From the NCBI GenBank assembly GCA_934167695.1, contig CAKPLP010000017.1, forward strand, positions 1 through 15,197: DNA of 15,197 nucleotides, in the 5' to 3' direction. Below, piece after piece: positions 1-7,704 of the stretch. Both the position numbers and the translations under genes were made by a program. Source of the stretch: an uncultured Bacilli bacterium. Lineage in GTDB: Bacteria > Bacillota_I > Bacilli_A > RF39 > UBA660. The notes under the pieces are model-generated. The model was not told the origin of the DNA. It did not search any database and saw only the letters and a list, made by a program, of their open reading frames with translations. Numbering within the stretch: position 1 is the stretch's first letter; every line of letters starts with the position of its first letter.

Positions 1-57
1 AGAAGTTAAGCCGCTTAACGCCGACGATAGTGAAAGCGAAAATAGGAAGTTGCCAAG
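1..57 (+). rRNA. rrf: 5S ribosomal RNA, 3' part (5' end outside window)
   Basis: The opening bases match the second half of bacterial 5S rRNA: AGAAGTTAAG near the start (the conserved loop B/helix III region), a CGCCGA.GATAGT block, and a 3' end AGGAAGTTGCCAAG that corresponds to the usual TAGGACGTTGCCAGGC tail. The 5' half, which pairs with this tail in helix I, lies left of the window. A run of nine T at 60-68 begins immediately after the mature 3' end, so transcription of the rRNA operon probably stops here. No tRNA gene follows before tsaE. Confidence 0.9.
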
Positions 58-83
58 AATTTTTTTTTGTGCAAAAAGGCACA
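58..83 (+). terminator. Probable rRNA operon terminator region
   Basis: Nine consecutive T (60-68) follow directly on the 5S 3' end, whose helix I stem would act as the terminator hairpin. A second small hairpin follows: TGTGC at 68-72 pairs with GCACA at 79-83 around an AAAAAG loop. The upstream half of helix I is not in the window, so the main stem is inferred from 5S structure. Confidence 0.5.
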
Positions 84-149
84 GTTTCTGTAGAAAAAAT
101 CTTTTTATAATAAATATATTAAATCAATTTTAGTTTAATAAAAAATGAG

Positions 150-177
150 TTGTATAACTTTTTTTTTTTGGTATAAT
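150..177 (+). promoter_or_regulatory. Promoter of the tsaE operon
   Basis: TTGTAT at 150-155 and TATAAT at 172-177 are 16 bp apart, the spacer being mostly a T-tract. TGG just before the -10 gives an extended -10 (169-177). Transcription would begin near 184, putting the AGGTGA ribosome binding site almost at the 5' end of the mRNA. Confidence 0.6.
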
Positions 178-195
178 AAGATATAGGTGATAGAA

Positions 196-648
196 ATGGA
201 TTATAAAATTACAACATATAGTGAGCAAGAAACAATAGAACTTGCACAAAATATAGAATCAGAAAAATTTCCAAATATGGTAATATGTTTAGATGGTGAC
301 TTAGGAAGTGGTAAAACTGTTTTTACAAAAGGTTTTGCAAATTCATTAGAAATAGAAGAAGACGTAACATCACCAACATTTAATATTATTAAAGAATACA
401 CATCAGGAGAATTACCACTTTATCATATGGATGTTTACCGTCTCAATGGAAATGTTGAAGACCTAGGCATAGAGGAATACTATAAAAAAGGTGGTATTTG
501 CATCATTGAATGGTCAGAAACAATAGAAGATTATCTTCCAAAAGATAGATTAGATATAAGAATAAAAGTAGTAGGTGAAGAAAAAAGAGTTTTTGTAATT
601 ACTCCACATGGTAAAAAATATGAAGATCTTTGTGAGGCAGCTCTATGA
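196..648 (+). CDS. tsaE: tRNA threonylcarbamoyladenosine biosynthesis ATPase TsaE
   Basis: P-loop ATPase that partners TsaB and TsaD in making the t6A37 modification on ANN-decoding tRNAs in the cytoplasm. Counting from the ATG at 196, the Walker A motif GDLGSGKT is at residues 34-41, the family signature VTSPTF at 57-62, the HMDVYRL segment with its acidic residue at about 77-83, and the conserved IIEW at about 103-106. At 150 aa the length is normal for the family. The start is ATG 196, with AGGTGA five bases upstream. The in-frame GTG at 187 is less likely because it overlaps that site and would be almost leaderless from the predicted promoter. First gene of the tsaE-tsaB-rimI-tsaD operon; its stop overlaps the tsaB start (ATGA, 645-648). 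Confidence 0.95.
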   Translation: MDYKITTYSEQETIELAQNIESEKFPNMVICLDGDLGSGKTVFTKGFANSLEIEEDVTSPTFNIIKEYTSGELPLYHMDVYRLNGNVEDLGIEEYYKKGGICIIEWSETIEDYLPKDRLDIRIKVVGEEKRVFVITPHGKKYEDLCEAAL

Positions 649-1271
649 AAATTCTATATATAGATACATCTTCAAATTTTTTATATACAGGAATTGTGGA
701 AAATGATCAATTATTAATTGAGATTCAAGAAAAATTAGAGCAAAACCTTTCACGCGATGCCTTACCAAGAATAGCATTTATGTTTGAAAAAATAAATATG
801 AAACCACAGGACATTGACAAAATAATTGTAGTAGACGGACCCGGATCATTTACTGGAATTAGAATAGGGGTAACTATAGCGAAGGTATATGCATATGCTC
901 TTAAAACAAAAATAACAACAATTAGTAGTTTAGAAGCAATGGCTCTTTCATTCGACAGAGCAAGTTATTATGTTCCAATAATTGATGCTAGACGTGGCTT
1001 TGTATATTCAGCTATTTATGATAAAAATATGAAAGAAATTTTATTTCCACAACATATTAAATTAAACCTTCTAGAAGAAAAACTATCAACAATTAATGAT
1101 TATTTAATAATAACAAATGATGAAATTAAATTAGAAGGAATCAAAGTTACATATAAACCAGATATTTTAAAAATAGTTAACTCTTGCAAAAATAAAAAAA
1201 GTATTAATCCACATAGTGTAAATCCAAACTACTTAAAGTTAACAGAAGCAGAGGAAAATCTTAACAAATAA
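645..1271 (+). CDS. tsaB: tRNA threonylcarbamoyladenosine biosynthesis protein TsaB
   Basis: Actin-fold (ASKHA) partner protein that dimerises with TsaD and recruits TsaE for t6A synthesis. The N-terminus YIDTSS and the signature VDGPGSFTGIRIG (about residues 63-75) are the diagnostic TsaB motifs, followed by IIDARRGFVYSAIY, which is typical of the family. The 208 aa length is slightly short, the C-terminal half being more divergent, as usual for TsaB. GAGG at 634-637 gives a good ribosome binding site. It overlaps tsaE by 4 nt and rimI by 1 nt (TAATG at 1269-1273), which implies translational coupling. TsaB lacks catalytic metal ligands and is a structural partner rather than the enzyme. Confidence 0.93.
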   Translation: MKILYIDTSSNFLYTGIVENDQLLIEIQEKLEQNLSRDALPRIAFMFEKINMKPQDIDKIIVVDGPGSFTGIRIGVTIAKVYAYALKTKITTISSLEAMALSFDRASYYVPIIDARRGFVYSAIYDKNMKEILFPQHIKLNLLEEKLSTINDYLIITNDEIKLEGIKVTYKPDILKIVNSCKNKKSINPHSVNPNYLKLTEAEENLNK

Positions 1272-1675
1272 TGATTATAACACTAGATTTAAGCAATATA
1301 GATATACTTGATAACACCTTTCTAGAAAAGAAAAAGGTAAAACATGAAATGCTATTTAATCCATATGCGAAATATTTATTATATATTGAAGAAAATGACG
1401 TTTTAGGATATTTATATTATAGTGATATATATGAAAGAACTGAAATTAATATGGTAGAGGTAAGAGAAGATAAAAGAAATAAAAAAATAGCTTCAAAATT
1501 ATTTGATGAATTTTTTAAAATAAATCCCAAAAGTTCAACACTAGAAGTAAAAAAAAATAATTATAATGCAATAAAATTATATGAAAAATATGGTTACAAA
1601 AAAGTTGCAATACGAAAAGGATATTATAATGGAATAGATGGTATTCTAATGGAAAAAATAATTAAGATAGGATAG
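1271..1675 (+). CDS. rimI: Ribosomal protein S18-alanine N-acetyltransferase RimI-like (GNAT)
   Basis: GNAT-fold acetyltransferase, 134 aa. Visible family features are the acetyl-CoA region (VREDKRNKKIASKLF), in which the usual R-x-x-G-x-G/A reads RNKKIA, so the first glycine is replaced by lysine. Next comes EVKKNNYNAIKLYEKYGY, the classic N..A..LYEK.GF core of RimI, then IRKGYYNG.DGILMEK, matching the C-terminal RimI block. Position between tsaB and tsaD is the usual place for rimI in Bacillota. Its start overlaps the tsaB stop by one base; GAGGAAA at 1251-1257 lies 13 nt away, so expression may rely on coupling to tsaB. The target (ribosomal protein S18 N-terminus) is from family knowledge, and other protein N-termini are possible. 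Confidence 0.85.
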   Translation: MIITLDLSNIDILDNTFLEKKKVKHEMLFNPYAKYLLYIEENDVLGYLYYSDIYERTEINMVEVREDKRNKKIASKLFDEFFKINPKSSTLEVKKNNYNAIKLYEKYGYKKVAIRKGYYNGIDGILMEKIIKIG

Positions 1676-1684
1676 TGAAGTATA

Positions 1685-2689
1685 ATGAAAGATATGTATA
1701 TACTAGGAATAGAAAGTAGCTGTGATGAAACAAGTTTTTCTATAGTAAAAAATGGTCATGAAAACATTGCAACTATAATATCATCACAAATAGATATTCA
1801 TAAAGATTATGGAGGAGTAGTTCCAGAAATTGCAAGTCGTAATCATGTTAAAAATATAACAATGGTATTAGACGAATGCTTAGAAAAAGCAAATATGAAA
1901 ATGGAAGACATAGATGCTATTGCAATAACATATGGTCCGGGTTTAATAGGATCACTTTTAATAGGATTAGAAGCAGCAAAAACTCTTTCATTTATTTATA
2001 ATAAACCACTTATTCCAGTACATCATATCGCTGGTCACATATATGCGAATAGTTTAGTAAAAGAGTTAGAATTTCCACTTTTAGCTATTGTAGTTAGTGG
2101 TGGTCATACCGAACTAATAAAAATGACAGAACATTATAATTTTCAAAAATTAGGTGGAACACTAGATGATGCTATAGGTGAATGCTATGATAAAGTAGCT
2201 AGAATAATTGGATTACCATATCCAGGAGGTCCAAAATTAGATAAATTAGCTTCTAAAGGTGAACCAACTTATAAATTACCACTTCCATTAAAAGATGATA
2301 GTTATAATTTTTCCTTTAGTGGTTTAAAAAGTGCCGTTATAAATCTAGCTCATAATGAAGAACAAAGAGGTAGAAAAATAAATAAAGAAGATTTAGCTGC
2401 TAGCTTTCAAAAAGTAGCAGTAGAAAGCATAACAACAAAGGCAAAAAAAGCTATAAAAGATGAAAATATTAAACACATAATAGTAGCAGGAGGGGTTGCT
2501 GCCAATAATGGATTAAGAGATGCAATTACTAAATTGGGAAGAGAATTAGAAGTAGAGGTATCATTTCCACCTATGAAATATTGTACAGATAATGCAGCCA
2601 TGATAGCTGCAGCTGGATATTATGCATATAAGGATGGAAGAGTAGCAGACCTTACTTTAAATAGTAAATCAAATGATAGGTTGATCTAA
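1685..2689 (+). CDS. tsaD: tRNA N6-adenosine threonylcarbamoyltransferase TsaD (Kae1/Qri7/YgjD family)
   Basis: Catalytic subunit that transfers threonylcarbamoyl from threonylcarbamoyl-AMP to A37 of tRNA. The 334 aa length is standard. The N-terminal LGIESSCDETS is diagnostic. Metal ligands are visible as H114 and H118 in HHIAGH and D302 in CTDNAAMIA. Nucleotide-binding motifs VSGGHTEL (137-144), FSFSGLKSA (209-217) and VAGGVAANNGLR (267-278) are intact. The ATG at 1685 lies 9 nt after the rimI stop. The ribosome binding site is weak (GTGAAG/AGGAT), and an in-frame ATG at 1694 would give the equally canonical MYILGIE start, so the first three residues are uncertain. Last gene of the operon, followed by a hairpin terminator. 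Confidence 0.97.
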   Translation: MKDMYILGIESSCDETSFSIVKNGHENIATIISSQIDIHKDYGGVVPEIASRNHVKNITMVLDECLEKANMKMEDIDAIAITYGPGLIGSLLIGLEAAKTLSFIYNKPLIPVHHIAGHIYANSLVKELEFPLLAIVVSGGHTELIKMTEHYNFQKLGGTLDDAIGECYDKVARIIGLPYPGGPKLDKLASKGEPTYKLPLPLKDDSYNFSFSGLKSAVINLAHNEEQRGRKINKEDLAASFQKVAVESITTKAKKAIKDENIKHIIVAGGVAANNGLRDAITKLGRELEVEVSFPPMKYCTDNAAMIAAAGYYAYKDGRVADLTLNSKSNDRLI

Positions 2690-2706
2690 TAAACTGTAAA
2701 ACACTT

Positions 2707-2735
2707 AACACTTAAATCAAAATTAAGTGTTTTTT
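2707..2735 (+). terminator. Rho-independent terminator after tsaD
   Basis: AACACTTAA (2707-2715) pairs perfectly with TTAAGTGTT (2723-2731) around a 7-nt loop, and the right arm runs into a T tract. It lies 17 bases past the tsaD stop and closes the t6A operon. Confidence 0.85.
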
Positions 2736-2767
2736 ATTACATAAAAATATATGCAACAAAAAATTTA

Positions 2768-2776
2768 TGTTATAAT
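2768..2776 (+). promoter_or_regulatory. Extended -10 promoter of the ADH-FIST-ALDH operon
   Basis: TGTTATAAT at 2768-2776 is a perfect -10 with the TGn extension. No good -35 is seen at the expected distance (about 2748-2753, TATATG). Transcription from about 2783 would give a short leader carrying AGGAGG at 2794-2799. This element lies inside the reading frame extension from 2751, which argues against a start there. Confidence 0.55.
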
Positions 2777-2804
2777 AAAAATGAGAATAATAAAGGAGGA
2801 TAAT

Positions 2805-3959
2805 ATGTCAAATAGAATTATTTTAAATGGAACGTCATATTTTGGAAGAGGTTCAAGGGAAAATATAATAACAGAATTAAAAAATAGAAAATTTAGAAAG
2901 GCATTAGTAGTAACAGATAAACCTTTAATAGAGGCAGGTGTTACAAGTTTAGTAACAAAATGTCTAGATAATGCCAACTTTGATTATGAAATATATTCGG
3001 ATATAAAACCAAATCCAAATATTAAAAATGTACAAGAAGGCTTAAATATATGTAAAAACAGTAATGCCGATGTGCTAATTGCAGTAGGAGGAGGAAGTGT
3101 AATAGATACAACAAAATGCATAAGTATCATTATGAAAAATCCTGAACATTCTGATGTTGTATCATTAGACGGGGCAGTAGATACAGAAAATGCCGGAATG
3201 CCTATAATTGCATTACCAACAACAGCAGGTACAGCTGCAGAAGTAACTATAAATTATGTTATTACTGATGATAATAGAACAAAAAAAATGGTTTGTGTAG
3301 ATCCACATGATATACCGATTGTAGCTATTATAGATCAAGAATTAATGGCAAAAATGCCAAAATCATTAGCAGCATCAACCGGAATGGATGCATTAACTCA
3401 TGCTATGGAAGGATATATTACAAAGGCTGCATGGTTAATGACTGATATGTTTCACTTAAATGCCATGGCCCTAATATATAAAAACTTAGCTAAAGCTGTA
3501 AATGAAAAAGATGACGAGGCCATTGACAATGTTGGATATGGACAATATATAGCCGGAATGGGATTTTCTAATGTAGGGTTAGGAATCGTACATTCAATGG
3601 CACATTCTTTAGGAGCCTTTTACGATACTCCACATGGTTTAGCAAATGCACTACTTTTACCACATGTATTAAAATTTAATGGTCAAGTATGCCCTGAGTT
3701 ATTTAGAAATATGGGAAGAACATTTGGATTAAATATGGATAATTTAAATGATGACGAGGCAATAGATAAAGTAGTAAAAGCCGTAAGAAATTTAGCAATA
3801 GAAGTAGGAATTCCACAAACATTAAAAGAAATTGGAATTATGAAAGAAGATTTGCCAAAACTAGCACATCAAGCGATAAATGACGTTTGTACTGCAGGGA
3901 ATCCAAGAAATGTAACAGAAGAAGATATTTTAAAATTATATGAGCAAGCTTACGAATAA
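2805..3959 (+). CDS. Iron-containing (group III) alcohol dehydrogenase, lactaldehyde reductase (FucO)-like
   Basis: NAD(P)-dependent, metal-dependent dehydrogenase of 384 aa, the full family length. Visible motifs: GGGSVID (95-101) for dinucleotide binding, PTTAGTAAEVT (138-148), and the iron-site ligands D195 and H199 (GMDALTHAMEGY), H263 (GIVHSMAHSLGAF) and H277 (DTPHGLANA). Their positions agree closely with those in E. coli FucO. The likely reaction is reversible reduction of a short aldehyde to an alcohol; the true substrate (lactaldehyde, butanal, ethanol or other) cannot be read from sequence. Start chosen at ATG 2805 because AGGAGG sits five bases upstream; an upstream in-frame ATG at 2751 would precede the promoter. 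First gene of an operon with a FIST protein and an aldehyde dehydrogenase, a pairing that suggests two-step aldehyde/alcohol/acid conversion. Confidence 0.92.
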   Translation: MSNRIILNGTSYFGRGSRENIITELKNRKFRKALVVTDKPLIEAGVTSLVTKCLDNANFDYEIYSDIKPNPNIKNVQEGLNICKNSNADVLIAVGGGSVIDTTKCISIIMKNPEHSDVVSLDGAVDTENAGMPIIALPTTAGTAAEVTINYVITDDNRTKKMVCVDPHDIPIVAIIDQELMAKMPKSLAASTGMDALTHAMEGYITKAAWLMTDMFHLNAMALIYKNLAKAVNEKDDEAIDNVGYGQYIAGMGFSNVGLGIVHSMAHSLGAFYDTPHGLANALLLPHVLKFNGQVCPELFRNMGRTFGLNMDNLNDDEAIDKVVKAVRNLAIEVGIPQTLKEIGIMKEDLPKLAHQAINDVCTAGNPRNVTEEDILKLYEQAYE

Positions 3960-3984
3960 TTGAATAAGAGGAGTTGATAATTAT

Positions 3985-5148
3985 ATGTTAAGATCAAAAG
4001 TTGGTTACAGTATGTCTGAAGATAATTTTACATCAGGAGTAACTACAGCAAAAACATCATTAATAGGAAATAGTTCTAAAATAGGTTTTTTATATACATC
4101 AAGTATGTCAAATACTAAAGAAATTCTAAAGGGAGTAAGAAGTATTACAGATATACCAATAATAGGTTGTACTTCAAGTGGTGCTTTAATAGTACCAGAA
4201 GGAATAGTTGCAAGTAATCATGGTTTCTCAGGAATGATGACTATGGCAGATGCTGATTTGACAGTTGGTGTAGCATGTCATGAAGCTGGAAAAAATGCCA
4301 GACTAATCGGTAGAAAAGTTGCTATAGAGGCAGTAAAAAATGCTAAAATGAAAACTGCTCCAGCATATTTTTATATGATAGCTAGTCCAAAAGAAGAAGA
4401 AGATTACTTAATGGGAATTCAGGATGTAATTGGTCGTGTTCCAATGTTTGGAGGATCAGCAGCAGATGATACTGTAGAGGGAAAATGGAAAATAATTTGC
4501 AATGATAAAGTATTTTCAGATGGAGTAGCAGTATGTTTCTTTTATACACAAAATGATATTGTAACAGAATACACAGGTGCCTATAGGGAAACTGATACAG
4601 CTGGAATAATAACAGAAGTAAATCAGAAACGTACATTAGTAACTATTGATAATGAACCATCCCTAAAAAAATATGCAGACTGGATAAATCAAAATCCAAA
4701 CAATTTAAGAGGTACAAATTTATTAGCAAGTTCTATTACTCATCCATTAGGAGTTAAGGATCCATTAGGAAATTTAATAGCAGTAAGACATCCAATGATA
4801 GGAAATACAAATGATACCATGAATATAGGAAATAATCTAGAAAAAGGAACGGCTGTTGTATTATTAGAGTCAACTGTAGATGAATTGATTGATTCAACAG
4901 GTGAAACATTGAAAAAAGTAAAAAAAGAATTAACAACAGAACCTGCAGCCTACATGTTAGTTCATTGTGGAGGAAGAAAACTTGCTATTGGAGAAAGATT
5001 ACCAGAAGTACACAAACAATTATTAAAAGAGTCTAAAGGAGTTCCATTTATTTGTTTCTTTACATTTGGAGAATATGGATATCATGAAAATTCAGCCAAC
5101 ACTTGTGGTGGATTGATGTTGTCATTTACAGGATTTGGAAGGGAGTAA
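3985..5148 (+). CDS. FIST-domain protein (FIST_N plus FIST_C), stand-alone sensor or ligand-binding protein
   Basis: 387 aa soluble protein made only of the FIST module. FIST_N spans roughly residues 25-215, with characteristic IIGCTSSGAL (59-68) and MFGGSAADD (154-162). FIST_C covers about 225-380 and contains HCGGRK and FFTFGEYGYHENSANTCGG-type sequence. No transmembrane segment, kinase, GGDEF or chemotaxis domain is attached, unlike many FIST proteins, so it must act through another partner or as an enzyme-associated binder. The family is proposed from bioinformatics to sense small ligands. Start ATG 3985 is preceded by AGAGGAG at 3967-3973, 11 nt away, which is a long spacing. It sits 25 nt after the ADH gene and 4 nt before the ALDH gene, so co-expression is near certain. 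Function is unknown; a role tied to the aldehyde is inferred from context only. Confidence 0.88.
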   Translation: MLRSKVGYSMSEDNFTSGVTTAKTSLIGNSSKIGFLYTSSMSNTKEILKGVRSITDIPIIGCTSSGALIVPEGIVASNHGFSGMMTMADADLTVGVACHEAGKNARLIGRKVAIEAVKNAKMKTAPAYFYMIASPKEEEDYLMGIQDVIGRVPMFGGSAADDTVEGKWKIICNDKVFSDGVAVCFFYTQNDIVTEYTGAYRETDTAGIITEVNQKRTLVTIDNEPSLKKYADWINQNPNNLRGTNLLASSITHPLGVKDPLGNLIAVRHPMIGNTNDTMNIGNNLEKGTAVVLLESTVDELIDSTGETLKKVKKELTTEPAAYMLVHCGGRKLAIGERLPEVHKQLLKESKGVPFICFFTFGEYGYHENSANTCGGLMLSFTGFGRE

Positions 5149-5152
5149 ATAT

Positions 5153-6589
5153 ATGAAGAATTTAATTGGCGGTGAAAAATTAGATGCATCAAATGGTGCA
5201 GTAATAGAGGTAAAAAATCCAGCTACTAATGAATTAATAGATACAGTTCCAAATTCAACAGAGGAAGATGTAAATAATGCTGTTAAAATAGCAAAATCAT
5301 CACAACGAGCTTGGGCAAAAACCCCATTACATAAAAGAGGAGAAATTTTAGAAAAATTTGTTGATTTAGTAGAACAAAATAGCGAAGAATTAGCAATGTT
5401 ACTTAGTAAGGAAACAGGTAAACCAATTAAAGAAGCCCGTGCAGAAATCTCTAATTGCAGAACATTTGTATATGGATATGTTGAAAAAGCTAAACATGAA
5501 TATGGTAATGTAATACCTGCTGGAAGTGAAGTAGGACAAGAAAATACAATTCAACTAACAGTTCAAGAACCTTTAGGAGTGGTGGCATGTATTATTCCAT
5601 TTAATTTTCCATGTGATTTATTTGGCCAAAAAGTACCATCAGCACTAATAATGGGAAATTCTGTAATTGTAAAACCATCTACATACAATCCATTAACATT
5701 ACATAGATATTGTGAATTAATGCAAGAAGCAGGAGTTCCAAATGGTGTAATAAATTGTATTTCAGGAGACGGAAATGTTGTAGGAACAGCATTAGCAAAA
5801 CATCCTGAGGTGAATTTAATAAGTGTTACAGGCTCTACCAAAGTAGGTGCAGAGGTTATGGGACATGCTGCCGAAAATATTACTCATGTAATGTTAGAAC
5901 TAGGTGGAAATGATGCATTTATCTTAGACAAAGATGGTGATGTTGATTTAGCAGTAGAAGAATTAGTTTGGGGTAGATTATATAACACAGGACAAGTATG
6001 CTGTGCCAGTAAACGTTTTTTAATTCATCAAGATATAAAAGAAAAATTTGTAAATAAAGTTATTGAAAAAATTTCTACATTAAAGGTTGGTTATCCACAG
6101 GAAGAGGATACTGATATAGGTTGTTTAATTAATGAAAATGCAGCAATAAGAGTAGAAGAACAAGTAAAGAAAACAATATCAGAGGGAGCTACAATAGTTA
6201 TAGGTGGTAGAAGAAAAGGTGCTTTCTTTGAACCTACGGTATTAGATAATGTAACAAAAGATATGGAAGTAATGAAAGATATGGAAATATTTGGACCAGT
6301 TATTCCTATCTGTACTTTTAATGATATAGAAGATGCTATTGAAATTGCTAATCAATCATCATATGGATTATGTGGCAACATCATAACAAATAATATGAAA
6401 ACAGCCTTCCATGTAGCAACAGAATTACAGGTTGGAGGAGTTGTAATCAATGGAGCTAGCTTCTTTAGATCAGCAGAAATGCCTTTTGGAGGTTGGAAAC
6501 ATTCTGGAATAGGAAATGAAGGAATTTCATCAACACTAAAGGAAATGTCTAGAACAAAAACCATTGTATTGAAAAATATTTTAAATTAA
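5153..6589 (+). CDS. NAD(P)-dependent aldehyde dehydrogenase (ALDH superfamily)
   Basis: Oxidises an aldehyde to the carboxylate with NAD(P). The protein is 478 aa, full length. Catalytic and cofactor residues are all visible: N151 in IIPFNFP, K174 in IVKPST, the general base E249 in LELGGND, the nucleophile C283 in NTGQVCCASKR, and E378 in EIFGPV. The C-terminal MPFGGWKHSGIGNEG motif is also classic. It resembles the lactaldehyde / succinate-semialdehyde / non-phosphorylating glyceraldehyde-3-phosphate class and lacks features of acylating ALDHs; substrate is unresolved. Start at ATG 5153, with GGGAG at 5141-5145 overlapping the end of the FIST gene; an in-frame TTG at 5135 would overlap FIST and lacks its own site. 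Last gene of the ADH-FIST-ALDH operon; the stop codon is part of the terminator stem. Confidence 0.93.
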   Translation: MKNLIGGEKLDASNGAVIEVKNPATNELIDTVPNSTEEDVNNAVKIAKSSQRAWAKTPLHKRGEILEKFVDLVEQNSEELAMLLSKETGKPIKEARAEISNCRTFVYGYVEKAKHEYGNVIPAGSEVGQENTIQLTVQEPLGVVACIIPFNFPCDLFGQKVPSALIMGNSVIVKPSTYNPLTLHRYCELMQEAGVPNGVINCISGDGNVVGTALAKHPEVNLISVTGSTKVGAEVMGHAAENITHVMLELGGNDAFILDKDGDVDLAVEELVWGRLYNTGQVCCASKRFLIHQDIKEKFVNKVIEKISTLKVGYPQEEDTDIGCLINENAAIRVEEQVKKTISEGATIVIGGRRKGAFFEPTVLDNVTKDMEVMKDMEIFGPVIPICTFNDIEDAIEIANQSSYGLCGNIITNNMKTAFHVATELQVGGVVINGASFFRSAEMPFGGWKHSGIGNEGISSTLKEMSRTKTIVLKNILN

Positions 6590-6612
6590 CTAGTATTAAC
6601 TAGTTTTTTTTT
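6588..6612 (+). terminator. Rho-independent terminator overlapping the ALDH stop codon
   Basis: AACTAG (6588-6593) pairs with CTAGTT (6600-6605) around TATTAA and is followed by T at 6604-6612. The left arm begins within the TAA stop codon (6587-6589). The stem is short (6 bp) but the nine-T run is strong. Confidence 0.7.
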
Positions 6613-6623
6613 ATTAGGAAATA

Positions 6624-6657
6624 TATTGTTATTAATGTACTTGATGTAGTAACAATA
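6624..6657. repeat. Imperfect inverted repeat in intergenic region
   Basis: TATTGTTATTA (6624-6634) and TAGTAACAATA (6647-6657) form 11-bp arms with a single G/T wobble and a 12-nt spacer. It lies between the ALDH terminator and the SGNH hydrolase promoter, far (about 190 bp) upstream of the latter. No T-run follows, so it is not a terminator. It could be an operator or just AT-rich chance. The rest of 6613-6820 holds no credible gene. Confidence 0.35.
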
Positions 6658-6825
6658 CCAAAAATTAAATATTAAAATACTAATAATGTCGATAAATATA
6701 AAATTTATTGTGTATTAAATAAAAATTTCAACTCATAATATTAAAAAAATATAGATAAACCAATAAAATGTCAATTAACATGTAAACAAAAAAACACCTA
6801 TTATGTATATATATGTAAAAAAAAG

Positions 6826-6853
6826 TTGAAAAAAATAGTATGAGTGATATACT
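6826..6853 (+). promoter_or_regulatory. Promoter of the SGNH hydrolase gene
   Basis: TTGAAA (6826-6831) and TATACT (6848-6853) are separated by 16 bp, and TGA before the -10 gives an extended -10. The 14-mer AGTGATATACTAAA at 6843-6856 recurs exactly at 10308-10321 in front of another gene. Leader to the ATG is about 28 nt. Confidence 0.65.
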
Positions 6854-6886
6854 AAATAGGTACAAATTTAGGAGTTGATAAGAGAT

Positions 6887-7663
6887 ATGGCAACAAGTAA
6901 TAAACAATCAAAAAAGCAAACAAGAGTAAAAAAGAACAAAAAAAAATATGGTCAAAAAACAGTTATAAAGGATGACAGAATTCATAAAGGAATATTTATA
7001 TTATTAATAATTAGCTTACTATTAAACTGTATTGCAGTAAGACATTTTGCAACCTATAATCATAATAAAGTAAAGAAGGTAACAAAAATAGAAAAAGTAA
7101 TTCCAGAAAATATAGTTTTTTTAGGAGATTCATTAACATATAGATATGACCTTGAAAAATACTTTGGAAATAATCATAATATTGTAAATAGTGGTATAGA
7201 CGGTAACACAACAGAAGATATATTAGATAATATGAAAAGTAGAGTTTATAATTATAACCCATCAAAAGTATTCATATTAATAGGAACTAATGATATTATA
7301 AAAGATAAAACTTCTACAGAAATTAGTACTAATATAGAAAAAATAATAGAAAATATAAAAGAAAATAGGCCGGGGTGTAAAATATATTTAGAATCATTAT
7401 ATCCAGTTAACAATGGTAACGATCGTAAAATAAGATCAAATACAGTCCAATCAAGAACAAATGAAACAATAGAAGAAATAAATAAAACAATAAAAAAATA
7501 TTGTCAAAAAAATAATATAACATACATAGATTTATATAATGATTTAATAGATGATGATAACAATTTAAAATTAGATTATACAGTAGAAGGTTTACATTTA
7601 TCAGATGAAGGTTATGAAGTAATAACTAAAAAGCTCACAAAATACATTGATGATGAAGTCTAA
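6887..7663 (+). CDS. Membrane-anchored SGNH/GDSL hydrolase
   Basis: 258 aa. A very basic N-terminus (about 12 Lys/Arg in residues 1-34) precedes one hydrophobic helix at about 35-52 and then the catalytic domain, so this is an N-in signal-anchored protein with the enzyme outside the membrane. Block I is FLGDSLT with nucleophile S82, block II is NSGIDGNTT (G103/G106), and block III is GTND (133-136, oxyanion Asn135). Block V reads VEGLH, giving E234 and H237 where most relatives have Asp-x-x-His. The family hydrolyses esters, often O-acetyl groups on polysaccharide or peptidoglycan; substrate is unknown. Start ATG 6887 is chosen over TTG 6875, which would abut the GGAG site. Single-gene unit between its own promoter and terminator. 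Its catalytic domain is closely similar to the SGNH domain inside the exoprotein at the right end of the window. Confidence 0.88.
   Translation: MATSNKQSKKQTRVKKNKKKYGQKTVIKDDRIHKGIFILLIISLLLNCIAVRHFATYNHNKVKKVTKIEKVIPENIVFLGDSLTYRYDLEKYFGNNHNIVNSGIDGNTTEDILDNMKSRVYNYNPSKVFILIGTNDIIKDKTSTEISTNIEKIIENIKENRPGCKIYLESLYPVNNGNDRKIRSNTVQSRTNETIEEINKTIKKYCQKNNITYIDLYNDLIDDDNNLKLDYTVEGLHLSDEGYEVITKKLTKYIDDEV
7376..7405 (+). repeat. Direct repeat copy 1 (30 nt, within the SGNH gene)
   Basis: These 30 bases, encoding the CKIYLESLYP segment, are identical at every position, including third codon positions, to 14722-14751 within the SGNH domain of the exoprotein. This shows close paralogy between the two domains. 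Confidence 0.85.
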
Positions 7664-7672
7664 TATTAAAAT

Positions 7673-7702
7673 AAATTGACAAGGAAAAATTGTCAATTTT
7701 TT
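7673..7702 (+). terminator. Rho-independent terminator after SGNH hydrolase
   Basis: AAATTGACA (7673-7681) pairs perfectly with TGTCAATTT (7691-7699) around a 9-nt loop and runs into T at 7697-7702. It is 9 nt past the stop codon. Confidence 0.85.
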
Positions 7703-7704
7703 GA

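Noticed and set aside
84..130. Additional -10-like TATAAT at 106-111 after the 5S gene
   Set aside because: No TGn extension or -35 and too far from tsaE compared with the better element at 150-177; likely chance in AT-rich DNA.
201..401. Minus-strand open frame inside tsaE
   Set aside because: Antisense shadow of a strongly recognised gene; no ribosome binding site, promoter or family resemblance.
2751..2804. N-terminal extension of the alcohol dehydrogenase from ATG 2751
   Set aside because: The extension spans the extended -10 promoter at 2768-2776 and lacks a ribosome binding site, whereas ATG 2805 has AGGAGG at ideal spacing and matches FucO numbering.
4382..4636. Minus-strand frames inside the FIST gene (4382-4636, 4754-4936)
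   Set aside because: Leu/Tyr/His-rich antisense shadows with no start signals.
5135..5152. TTG start for ALDH at 5135
   Set aside because: It overlaps the FIST coding end and has no ribosome binding site; ATG 5153 has GGGAG and a normal ALDH N-terminus.
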